Assembly (NCBI RefSeq): GCF_030063445.1
Contig: NZ_JASITD010000001.1
Location: forward strand, 356,245 to 420,244
Source of the DNA: Hymenobacter sp. H14-R3
Lineage (GTDB): Bacteria; Bacteroidota; Bacteroidia; Cytophagales; Hymenobacteraceae
Direction: 5' to 3'
Length of the DNA stretch: 64,000 nt
The first letter of the stretch is position 1, and every line of letters begins with the position of its first letter. The translations under genes and the position numbers were made by a program. The notes below the pieces were generated by a model, which saw nothing but the letters and a program-made list of their open reading frames with translations, did no database searches and was not told the origin of the DNA. Below are positions 1 to 8,614 of the stretch, piece by piece.

Positions 1-287
1 ATGAACGATTCCAAGCCATTACCCAAACTAGTGTAATGGGTTAAAAGTGCCAAGTGGCTCACTTTTATTCTTTTACGCTATTTAAACCTGGTTTCTTGCA
101 ATAATGTAATTTTCTGCTAAAGCAGTTAACCTCGGCAGTAGCGTATTTTTCCCTATTTGCTCTCTGGATGGGAAACCCTAAGCGGGCACCCATGACTGGC
201 CGATTGTCTGATTCTACTGCAAAAGATGAGTGCCTGGTTTACTTCACAAATCACATTTCATTTTTCATATTTTAGGAGGATAAAAAA
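1..287. other. low-GC non-coding left edge
   Basis: No convincing gene is visible. The stretch is clearly richer in A and T than the rest of the window. A weak hairpin (AAAAGTG, about 45-51, against CACTTTT, about 60-66) followed by a T-rich run could be the terminator of a gene outside the window. The only clear signal is the ribosome binding site at 274-280 that serves the small ORF at 288. No match to the TAnnTTTG promoter element was found. Confidence 0.4.
274..280 (+). promoter_or_regulatory. strong Shine-Dalgarno AGGAGGA before the 68-aa ORF
   Basis: AGGAGGA ends 7 bases before the ATG at 288, a textbook spacing for the anti-Shine-Dalgarno of 16S rRNA. Such sites are uncommon in Bacteroidota, where translation initiation mostly relies on A/T-rich unstructured leaders; none of the other starts checked closely in this window has one this strong. 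It is the main reason to believe the small ORF is translated. Confidence 0.55.
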
Positions 288-494
288 ATGTATTTTAACA
301 AGTATTATTATCATTTTGTTAACGCTGAGCTAGTATTAGTTGCACTTAGTGACCAGGAAAAAAAACTGAGTCTCTACGAAATTTTTTCTGCCCGAACGCA
401 ATCCAAACCCACTAATTACTCCGTAGGCTGGGTTACTGCCCAGGTAATAGCCGTTTTTTATTCAGCGAGAAAACACGGCCGTTTGGCGAAATAA
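288..494 (+). CDS. small hypothetical protein (68 aa)
   Basis: The product is not recognised. It is rich in Tyr and Phe at the N-terminus (MYFNKYYYHFVNAEL), has no signal peptide or clear membrane span, and ends in a basic tail (ARKHGRLAK). The ORF is supported by a near-ideal Shine-Dalgarno at 274-280 and an in-frame ATG. It lies in A+T-rich DNA unlike the GC-rich neighbours, which hints at recent acquisition or at a remnant of a mobile or phage segment. It ends 139 bases before the giant surface-protein gene and reads in the same direction. No function is assigned; it could also be a chance ORF behind a purine-rich stretch. Confidence 0.4.
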   Translation: MYFNKYYYHFVNAELVLVALSDQEKKLSLYEIFSARTQSKPTNYSVGWVTAQVIAVFYSARKHGRLAK

Positions 495-633
495 ATTTAA
501 ACCTACCCGCAGTAGTCGTATTTTTGCGACACTACAAATCGTGCTTTTTTCATACTTGATAGTATCTGGCTGATTTGCTCAGTACTTGTTTCTGCCACTT
601 TATTTTTTCCTTTTAAACTTCCGCTTCAGCTTT

Positions 634-3600
634 ATGAAACCAACCTTACGATTACTAACCTTTTTGCTGGCCTGGGCCGCGCTGCTGCGCCCCGGCAGCG
701 CGCAGGCGCAAACTCCCACGCTGGAGTTTGCGGCAGGCGCGGGTAACCCTACTGGCAATGGCCCATCTGTTGCCAACCAGGTTATTACCTTTCAAAACAA
801 CACGAATAATCCTGGCGGTAACACGTTTACAGGGTTCGCGCCAACTACTACGGCTACGTTTAGCTTAAGTAATCAACAGTATACGCTGCCTGCTACCCAG
901 TTAAGCACTGGGTCAGGAGTAGCCTTTGGAACGCGTATCAATACCGCTGGCGCGGCATCAGTAAATAGCGGGTTGTTTCAAACAGTAGATGCTATTGGCT
1001 CCTCCACTAATGCCAATTATACTTCAGCTAACGGAACGAGTGGCGGCATTGATGTAGCTACGAATAGGGCAGTCGAGATATTTACCTCTGCTCAGCCTTT
1101 ACCGGCGACAGTGCCTGCCAATGCCCGCTATAGGTACGCAGACATAACTATAGCATTTAACCAATTGGTAGTAAATCCAGTCGTGCATTTTACGGGCTTG
1201 GGGGGCACTTATGGTGCCTTTGGCTTTGCTGCGGAGCTTGACTTGGTTACCTCCGGTGTGACTCTTTCAAAGCTCGATGGTTCTGCTGAATTAGGTGTCA
1301 GTTCAACTCAAGTTCTGAATAATACCGCTAATCCTTCTGCGGAAACTGGCTCCGGCGGCGCTAGTGGCTCGGTGCTGGTTAATACTCCTAACAGCGGCAT
1401 TGCTTCGGTTACCTTTAGAATATTCCTGCGCCCTGGAACCGCTGGGGGAGCAATCCATCCTACTGATAACTCCCAGCACGTTGGTGACTCCTGGCTTATC
1501 AGCGTTTCCGCGCTCACTCCGGCCCCTGTTGCCACGCCCAACACCCTGACGTTTGAAAATCCCGGTGGCACCAACTCAAGTGACGTTTCGGCGGGCTTCG
1601 CGGGCACTGACTCGCAGCCTGGCACCCTCACCTCGCTGACGCTAACCACCTTCCCGACGAACGCGACCAGCATCACGATTAACGGCACGAAGTATACCGG
1701 TGCTGCCGCATTTAACGCGGCCTCGGTAACGGCCCGCACCCTGACCACCGATGGTGATGGTACCCTAGCCACTGGCCAGAGCGTGGCGGTTGACCCGCTG
1801 GATGGCGGCCGCACGGCAGTACTACCCTTCATCGTGACGGACGTGCAGGGGGCTACCTCGGCGGCGGCCAACCTGAATATCATCTTTACGGCCACTTCTT
1901 CGGGCTACGTATTTGAGGATGTGAACTACGGTGGCGGAGCCGGGCGGCCTTTCAGCACGCCGGGCACTTCGCCCCGCGTCGGCGCTACCGTGGAGCTTTA
2001 CAACACCAACACCGGCGCTTTTGTGGCCCGGACAACCACCGATGCGACCGGCAAATACTCCTTCAATACCCTTGCCAATACGGGCTACACCGTGCGCGTG
2101 GTGAATAGCACTGTTACCAGCAGCCGCAACAGTAATAATGTGGCCGGGCTGGTGCCAGTGCAGACCTACAATGGCACCACGGACCGGGTAGGAGGCGAGA
2201 GCCCCAACCTAGTGGATGCCGTTGCCAACACGGGTGGGCTTCCCCTCGCCTCGCTGACGGTGCCCGGCGTGACTACGCCCGAATCGCTGGCTACTTTCAA
2301 CACCAACAACAACAACGGCCCGGACTTCGGCTTTAACTTCGACACAGTAGTAAATACCAACGACGTAGCCACCGTAACCGGCAACAACGCGCAAGGCTCG
2401 TTGCGGCAGTTTCTGCTCAATAGCAATGCCCTTACCAGCGAAGCGGCGCTGGCCCAGGTGTACACCAACGCCACGGGCGCGGCTACGGCCCTGACACCCG
2501 CGGTAGAGAAGAGCATTTTCATGATTCCGAACGGCCAGGCTATTGCCGGCCAGCGGACGGGGCTGACCAACGGCTTTACCACTTCGGCCACGGGCGGCGG
2601 CACGGGCACGAGTGCAACCATCACGCTGCAAGCAGTGCTGCCCAATATCACGGGCAACTTCACCTCTCTCGACGGCAGCACCCAGACCAGGGCCACGGGC
2701 AGCTCCAACGCGGCGGTTACCACCACGGGCAGCGAATCGCTCGGCAGTGAGGTAGCCATCAATTTCAACAACCTCAACGGCTTTGAAACCAGTGCAGCCA
2801 GCACCAGCCTGCTCAACCTGAGCCTGACTAACGCCATCACGACAGGCGGCTCTAGCATGGCGGCCTTCCGGGTTGTGGCGGGTGCTACCTCGGCCGTGGT
2901 GCAAAACAACACGTTCTATAAGAACGGCGCCAACCTGCGTATCAACGGCGTAGGCGGGGCTACTATCTCGAACAACATTTCGCGGGATGCGATAAGTGCC
3001 GAGTCGGATGGTATTGAAGTTACCGGCTCCTCAAATAATACCATCGCAAACAACCAGTTCCTGAACAACGCCGGCTTCGGCATTGACTTTATCTCGGGCA
3101 CCAGCACGAACAACACCGTAACGGGCAACACGTTCAGCCGCAATGGCCAGAACAGCTCCAGTGGCTTCCAGACGGCTGGCATCGGCTTGCGCAGTGCGGG
3201 GGCAAACAACAACACCATAAGCGGCAACACCTTCACGAATAACAGAGGCGACGGTATCTCGGCTACCGCCGGCACCAACAACGTTTTCTCGCAAAACAGC
3301 TTCTCCGACAATGGCGACCTGGCCATTGACCTGGGCAATGCCGGCAACGCCAATGGCGATGGCGTTACGCTGAACACAGCTGATGCTACCCGCACTGGGG
3401 CCAACAAACTGGTTAACTTCCCTATACTGACTACGGCAGCCATCAGCGGCACTAACCTGGTGGTAAGCGGCTACGTACGCCCTGGCGCCCTGGTAGAGCT
3501 ATACTTGGCTACGCCTGACCCCACTGGCTTTGGAGAAGGTACTAGCTACCTCACTAATTTCACGCAACGCACAACCCCAGGCACTACGGGTAACGTGGTA

Positions 3601-6600
3601 ACCGGGGCCAGTGCTACCTATGGCCCGGCCGCTATTAACGGCCTCAACCAAGGCACTGACAATACAAACACCTTCACGGTAACCATTTCCCTGAGCAGCC
3701 TCACGGCCGCCCAGATAGCAACGCTGCAAAGTGGCACGGCGGTACTAACCAGCACCGCTACTATTGCGAACAGCGGTACTTCCGAGTTTTCGGGCAATAC
3801 CCTCCTGGCTGCCGATGTGACCACGGCCCTGGCCGGCCCCGCTACGGTAGTACCGGGCCAGGCCACGGGCACCTACACGGCTACGTTCACCAACGAAGGC
3901 CCACAGGCGGCTTTGCAGGTAACCCGCAAGGTTACGCTGCCCGCTGGCGCTACCAACGTAGTTATTCCCGCTGGTGCTACGATTTCGGGTAGCGTAATCG
4001 ACTTCGGCACGGCTACTACCCTGGCCAGTGGTGTCAGCAACGCATTCACGTTCAGCTTCACGCCGGCCGCTACGGCTACTGGCACCCTGAGCATTACGAG
4101 CAACGTAACCACTACGACCTCGCAGGGCACCGATTTGGCTCCTAATGCGTCGACTATTATCGCCACGGTAACACCAGTAGCCGATGTGGCCACGACCATT
4201 GTAGCCAACACGACACCCGTAGAGGCCGGTACTTTGGCCACGGCTACCAACCCACCCAAGTTCACCGTAACTTTTACTAATAACGGTCCGGTTGCGGCCG
4301 AGGGCGTGACGCGCACCGTGCAATTGCCCACTGGGCTCACGGGTGTGACCTTCACGGGTACAGCGGGTACCTACGACTCCATGACAGGGGTAGTAACGTA
4401 CACGGGCACTTCGCTTACGAGTGGCAATACTATTACCTCGGGCATTGCTTTCAACGCACCGGTCAACGGCCCGGTAGTAGCTACCTCCTTCATCTCGACG
4501 ACGACTAATGAAGCAGGCAACACGGGCAATAACTTGGCAAGTGCCACCATCAACATCAGCCCGGTCTTCGACCTGACAACGACCATCAGCGGCCCGGCCT
4601 CAGCGGCCCCTGGTGCCCTGGTGACCCTGGCCGTGACAACGACCAACAACGGCCCGAGCGCCGCGTCCAACGCCGTGCAAACCGTGCAGCAGTTGCCGCA
4701 GAACCTGGAAAACGTGTACGTAAGCAACGGCGGGGTCTACAACGGCACCAATGCCACCAAGAACTTCACGGTGAACGGCGTGACCTACTCGGTAGCACCC
4801 GGCGAGGTGGTGTTCCCCACCATCGGCAGCTTGCCCAGCGGCCAAACCGTAGCCAACTCGATAAGCTTCTCGCAGCCCGCCTCGGCGTACTCGCCTTTGG
4901 CCCTGGTGTCTACTACAACGGGCCGCGATACGAACCCGGCCAACAATACGGCCTACCTCAACGGGGCTGCCAGCAGCACCACCCTGGCCGTAGTAGCTCC
5001 CGTTGCTGGCATAGCCAATGCGTACACGACCATCACCTCATCGGTAGCCTCCACTACGGTGGGCGGCTCCATAACGCTGACCGTAGTAACGGGCAACAAC
5101 GGCCCCAGTGCAGCCACCGGCGTAGTGCAGAAGGTGCAGCTGCTGCCCGGCCTGACGGGCCTGACAATCTCTAACGGCGGCACTTACAATGCCACCACGG
5201 GCATTGTGACCTTCCCAACCCTGACCAACGGCGCCAACGGGAGCACCAGCGGCACGAGCGTGAGCAACACCATCACGTTCCTGGCCCCGGCCAGCATCGG
5301 CAACAACGGCCAGCTGCTGGCAATGGCCGCCGTGAGCACTACCAACACCGACCCGGTTCCGGCCGACAACGTGGCTTCGGTAGGCGTTACGCTGTTGCAA
5401 TCAGCCGACCTAGCCACCACCATCACCGGCCCCACTTCGGCCCTGGTAGGGCAGTCAGTTACTTACACGGCTACCTTCACCAACAATGGCCCGATGACGG
5501 CTACCAACGTGCTTGAAACGGCGCAGCTACCCGCTGGCCTGACCGCAGGCGCGGTAGTTATCACGGACCCCGCCGGCGGCGTGGTGACTAGCGCGAGCTA
5601 CGACACTACCACCGGCCTCGTGACCTTCCCCACGCAGCCTACGGACCTCAACGGTGCCAGCCAAGTGTATAACATCACGTTTGTGGCTCCATCGCAGACC
5701 CTGGTGGTACGCAGCAACGTGACTTCAAGCACTGTTGATGCCGTGCCGAAGAACAATAACGCTAGCGTAACAACCACCATGACGGCGAGCGCTGACTTAG
5801 CTACCACGGTAGCTGGCCCAGCTACCGCTGTAATAGGTAGCGCCGTTACCTACTCAGTTACCACGACTAACAACGGGCCTTCGACCGCTACTAACACGGT
5901 AACGACTTTGCAGTTGGACAAAAACCTAACTACGGTAAGCGTGCCGAATGGCTCGTATAACTCGGGCACCGGCCTGGTAACGTTCAACACCCTGGCTAGC
6001 CAGGTAGCTGGCACGACCACGACCAACTACGTAACGTTCGTGATGCCCAACGTAGCTGACGGCCAGACTTCCGGCGTGGCTTCGGCTACCTCGGATGTGA
6101 CCGACCCTACGGCTGGCAACAACACGGCGAGCGTAGCTACCAGCGTGGCGCCTGCCACGGCAACCTCGGCCGACATCACGGCGAGCGTAACGGCCGGGGC
6201 TGGCACGGCCGCGCCCGGCTCAACCATTGCCTTCACGGCGGTGTACGGCAACCTGGGCACCGACCCGGCCGTGAACGTGGTACCCACCTTGCAGCTAGCT
6301 CCCGGCTTCACTACTGCCACCATAAAGCTGGGTACCCAGACTGGCACGCTGAGCAACGGCCTCATCACCTTCGCCACCAGCGGCGCAGTTTATAACCAGC
6401 AAACGGGTTTGGTTACATTCCCAACCGTTGCCAGCCAAGCTGTTGGCACGGCCAGCAATGTGAGCTACGTTGTGAACGTGACGGCCCCGGCCAACGGTCC
6501 TGTTGTAGCAGTTGCGGCCACCACCTCGAACACGAGCGAGCCGAACACTACGACTGCCCAAGCGAACAACGTGTTCAGCGCCAGCGTAGTCATCACGCCA

Positions 6601-8313
6601 TCGTTTGATGAGGTAACGAGCCTCAGCGGCCCGGCTTCGGCCCCGGTTGGCGGCAGCGTGACCTACGTGGTGACGACGACCAACAACGGCTCTTCGGCAA
6701 CGAGTAACCCGACCACGCAGACGGTGACGCTGCCGGCCGGCGTGACAGTTACCAACATCAGCCCCGGCGGCACCCAGACGGGCAACACCATCACCTGGAC
6801 GGTTCCAACCGGCCAGGCCGCTGGTGCCAACGGCGCAGTAGCCAACAGCTTCACCATTGTGCAGCCCGCGGGCGGTACCACGGTGACGGCCAACGTAACC
6901 GTGACTGGTGAGAGCAACACGGGCAATAACTCGGCAACTATTACGACCCCGGTGACCAACCGTGCACCGCTGGCCTACGCCGTAGTGAACACCCTCCAGG
7001 GCCCGCAGTCGAACGATGCCGGTGGCCTGCCCAACGGCTTGCTCATCTCGCCGCTGAATGCCTCGGACCCCGAGATTGCCTTCTCTAATACGCCGACTAT
7101 GCAGAAGTACACCGTTGTGGCAGCGCCCAACGCGACGCAAGGCACGCTGTATTACAACACGACGGGCACTACCTACGCAACAGTAGCCGCCGGCCAGACC
7201 CTGACCGACGCGCAGGCCCAGACCCTGAAGTTCAAAGCCGCCACCGGCTACGTCGGCAACGCTTCCTTCACGTACTTGACTACCGACGCTGTTGGCAATG
7301 TGTCGCCCATCGTCAACTACACCATTCCGATTGAGACGGACGCTGACGCCCCGGCTTATATGAAGACGCCGCTCAAGGGTGGCACTAACAACTCTTACGG
7401 AGTTGGTGACATCATTGCTTACGTAGTGGACGCCAACGGTGCCGTGTACAACGCGGCCACCTCCCTGGTATACACCGGCACTGGCGTGCTCCAGGCCAAT
7501 GCTAACAACGGCGTAGCAAGTGCCGTAGCGGGTGCTTTCACCAGCTCGCGCACTGACGTTGGCTCCTTCGCTGCGCTCGGCCTGACGGTAGATAACAACG
7601 GCCGAATTGTTGTATCTGACCCCGGCACGGTAGCCGCGCCCAAGCTTCGCACGGGCAGCTATTCTATCTCTATCACGACTACCGATGTTAATGGCGGCGT
7701 CGCTACGCAAGTAGTAAGCTTCGTTATCCCCGGTGCTCCGCTGCCGGTAGTACTCACGGCGCTCACGGCCCAGGCCGTGCAGAACCGCGATGCCCTGCTG
7801 AGCTGGACCACAGCTTCGGAAGTGAACAGCGCCTACTTCGAAGTAGAGCGTAGCCTGGACGGCACGAACTACACCAAAATCGGCCAGCAGGCTGCCAAGG
7901 GGAACTCGGCCACCACCAGCAACTACACGTTCACCGACGCGGGCATTGCTGCTCGTGCCAACGGCGCGGTGTACTACCGCCTGCGCCAGGTTGACCTGGA
8001 TGCCACGGCCAGCTACTCGCCGGTGCGCACGGTTTCCTTCACAAAGGTGGCTACAGTTGCCCTGAGCCTCTACCCCAACCCGGCCCAGAACGCGACCACG
8101 CTCGACGTGAGCGCCCTGCCGGCCACGGGTACCTACCAGGTGCTGGTGCTTGACGCTACCGGCCGCACCGTACGCACGGTAAGTGTAGGTGGTGGCCAGC
8201 TGCAAACCCTAAACCTGACGGGCCTGGCTTCCGGCACCTACCAGGTGCTGGTGACTGGCACGCTGGCCAACGGCGATGCGCTGCGCCAGGTAATCCGCCT
8301 CACCAAGGAATAG
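634..8313 (+). CDS. giant T9SS-secreted surface protein with beta-helix and eight DUF11 repeats
   Basis: About 2,559 aa, predicted to be exported by Sec and then by the type IX secretion system. In order: signal peptide (MKPTLRLLTFLLAWAALL..., cut near AQAQ, residue 26); an unrecognised N-terminal beta-rich region to about 420; an SdrD B-like/carboxypeptidase-regulatory fold around 424-490 (FEDVNYGGGAGR, VGATVELYN); an Asn-rich right-handed beta-helix of NosD type around 745-909 (repeated NNTI/GNTF); eight DUF11-type repeats of about 130 residues from about 1060 to 2105 (TTTNNGPSAA, TFTNNGP); a cadherin-like domain; an FN3-like domain (YYRLRQVD); and a type A sorting domain (LYPNP...VLVLDATGR) ending IRLTKE. 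The ATG at 634 is chosen because it opens the signal peptide; the upstream TTG at 586 adds 16 atypical residues. An adhesin or matrix protein is likely; the ligand is unknown. Confidence 0.9.
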   Translation: MKPTLRLLTFLLAWAALLRPGSAQAQTPTLEFAAGAGNPTGNGPSVANQVITFQNNTNNPGGNTFTGFAPTTTATFSLSNQQYTLPATQLSTGSGVAFGTRINTAGAASVNSGLFQTVDAIGSSTNANYTSANGTSGGIDVATNRAVEIFTSAQPLPATVPANARYRYADITIAFNQLVVNPVVHFTGLGGTYGAFGFAAELDLVTSGVTLSKLDGSAELGVSSTQVLNNTANPSAETGSGGASGSVLVNTPNSGIASVTFRIFLRPGTAGGAIHPTDNSQHVGDSWLISVSALTPAPVATPNTLTFENPGGTNSSDVSAGFAGTDSQPGTLTSLTLTTFPTNATSITINGTKYTGAAAFNAASVTARTLTTDGDGTLATGQSVAVDPLDGGRTAVLPFIVTDVQGATSAAANLNIIFTATSSGYVFEDVNYGGGAGRPFSTPGTSPRVGATVELYNTNTGAFVARTTTDATGKYSFNTLANTGYTVRVVNSTVTSSRNSNNVAGLVPVQTYNGTTDRVGGESPNLVDAVANTGGLPLASLTVPGVTTPESLATFNTNNNNGPDFGFNFDTVVNTNDVATVTGNNAQGSLRQFLLNSNALTSEAALAQVYTNATGAATALTPAVEKSIFMIPNGQAIAGQRTGLTNGFTTSATGGGTGTSATITLQAVLPNITGNFTSLDGSTQTRATGSSNAAVTTTGSESLGSEVAINFNNLNGFETSAASTSLLNLSLTNAITTGGSSMAAFRVVAGATSAVVQNNTFYKNGANLRINGVGGATISNNISRDAISAESDGIEVTGSSNNTIANNQFLNNAGFGIDFISGTSTNNTVTGNTFSRNGQNSSSGFQTAGIGLRSAGANNNTISGNTFTNNRGDGISATAGTNNVFSQNSFSDNGDLAIDLGNAGNANGDGVTLNTADATRTGANKLVNFPILTTAAISGTNLVVSGYVRPGALVELYLATPDPTGFGEGTSYLTNFTQRTTPGTTGNVVTGASATYGPAAINGLNQGTDNTNTFTVTISLSSLTAAQIATLQSGTAVLTSTATIANSGTSEFSGNTLLAADVTTALAGPATVVPGQATGTYTATFTNEGPQAALQVTRKVTLPAGATNVVIPAGATISGSVIDFGTATTLASGVSNAFTFSFTPAATATGTLSITSNVTTTTSQGTDLAPNASTIIATVTPVADVATTIVANTTPVEAGTLATATNPPKFTVTFTNNGPVAAEGVTRTVQLPTGLTGVTFTGTAGTYDSMTGVVTYTGTSLTSGNTITSGIAFNAPVNGPVVATSFISTTTNEAGNTGNNLASATINISPVFDLTTTISGPASAAPGALVTLAVTTTNNGPSAASNAVQTVQQLPQNLENVYVSNGGVYNGTNATKNFTVNGVTYSVAPGEVVFPTIGSLPSGQTVANSISFSQPASAYSPLALVSTTTGRDTNPANNTAYLNGAASSTTLAVVAPVAGIANAYTTITSSVASTTVGGSITLTVVTGNNGPSAATGVVQKVQLLPGLTGLTISNGGTYNATTGIVTFPTLTNGANGSTSGTSVSNTITFLAPASIGNNGQLLAMAAVSTTNTDPVPADNVASVGVTLLQSADLATTITGPTSALVGQSVTYTATFTNNGPMTATNVLETAQLPAGLTAGAVVITDPAGGVVTSASYDTTTGLVTFPTQPTDLNGASQVYNITFVAPSQTLVVRSNVTSSTVDAVPKNNNASVTTTMTASADLATTVAGPATAVIGSAVTYSVTTTNNGPSTATNTVTTLQLDKNLTTVSVPNGSYNSGTGLVTFNTLASQVAGTTTTNYVTFVMPNVADGQTSGVASATSDVTDPTAGNNTASVATSVAPATATSADITASVTAGAGTAAPGSTIAFTAVYGNLGTDPAVNVVPTLQLAPGFTTATIKLGTQTGTLSNGLITFATSGAVYNQQTGLVTFPTVASQAVGTASNVSYVVNVTAPANGPVVAVAATTSNTSEPNTTTAQANNVFSASVVITPSFDEVTSLSGPASAPVGGSVTYVVTTTNNGSSATSNPTTQTVTLPAGVTVTNISPGGTQTGNTITWTVPTGQAAGANGAVANSFTIVQPAGGTTVTANVTVTGESNTGNNSATITTPVTNRAPLAYAVVNTLQGPQSNDAGGLPNGLLISPLNASDPEIAFSNTPTMQKYTVVAAPNATQGTLYYNTTGTTYATVAAGQTLTDAQAQTLKFKAATGYVGNASFTYLTTDAVGNVSPIVNYTIPIETDADAPAYMKTPLKGGTNNSYGVGDIIAYVVDANGAVYNAATSLVYTGTGVLQANANNGVASAVAGAFTSSRTDVGSFAALGLTVDNNGRIVVSDPGTVAAPKLRTGSYSISITTTDVNGGVATQVVSFVIPGAPLPVVLTALTAQAVQNRDALLSWTTASEVNSAYFEVERSLDGTNYTKIGQQAAKGNSATTSNYTFTDAGIAARANGAVYYRLRQVDLDATASYSPVRTVSFTKVATVALSLYPNPAQNATTLDVSALPATGTYQVLVLDATGRTVRTVSVGGGQLQTLNLTGLASGTYQVLVTGTLANGDALRQVIRLTKE

Positions 8314-8333
8314 GCTACCCCGGCTTAGCTGCC

Positions 8334-8386
8334 AGAACAAAAAAAGCGGCTCTGCCCTCCTGGGGCAGAGCCGCTTTTTTTGTTCT
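8334..8386 (+). terminator. rho-independent terminator after the first giant gene
   Basis: A long, nearly perfect inverted repeat with stem AGCGGCTCTGCCC, a short loop and its complement, followed by seven T. The flanking A and T runs extend the pairing outward to AGAAC/GTTCT, so it would work on either strand. It starts about 20 bases after the stop codon. Confidence 0.9.
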
Positions 8387-8614
8387 GATTTTTAAGAATT
8401 AATGATTTAATAAAGTGTCTAGCTAAGTAGCTGATTTTTAATACATTACGTTTTTAACTATTTACAGAAGCACATTTAAAATATGAATAATACTATCTTT
8501 TTTTTAAATAGAACATTGCAGCAGTCTTCATGTGGCGATTACAGCATATCCACAATACCCTTTAGTGATAACTTTGCCACTGTTTTTTACTATCTATTTT
8601 AAGCTAACAGGCTC
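8387..8614 (+). promoter_or_regulatory. A+T-rich promoter region of the second giant gene
   Basis: No gene is visible in this A+T-rich spacer. TAACTTTG at 8569-8576 fits the Bacteroidota -7 consensus TAnnTTTG and would give a leader of about 30 bases before the ATG at 8615. No good -33 TTTG is seen at the expected distance, so the promoter call is tentative. The terminator at 8334-8386 suggests that the gene is transcribed independently of the first. Confidence 0.4.

Noticed and set aside
1..36. 11-codon ORF starting at base 1
   Set aside because: Too short, no supporting signal, and it may be a fragment by chance at the edge.
586..633. Upstream TTG start for the first giant protein
   Set aside because: The added residues precede a complete signal peptide beginning MKPTLRLL at 634.
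3808..6960. DUF11 array as a DNA tandem repeat or CRISPR
   Set aside because: The eight units are similar in protein but not identical in DNA, lack spacers of fixed size, and are coding.
6295..8205. 636-aa ORF on the minus strand inside the first giant gene
   Set aside because: It is the antisense shadow of GC-rich, repetitive DUF11 coding DNA; the translation is Arg/Gly/His-rich with no domain, and the plus-strand protein has clear domains over the whole stretch.
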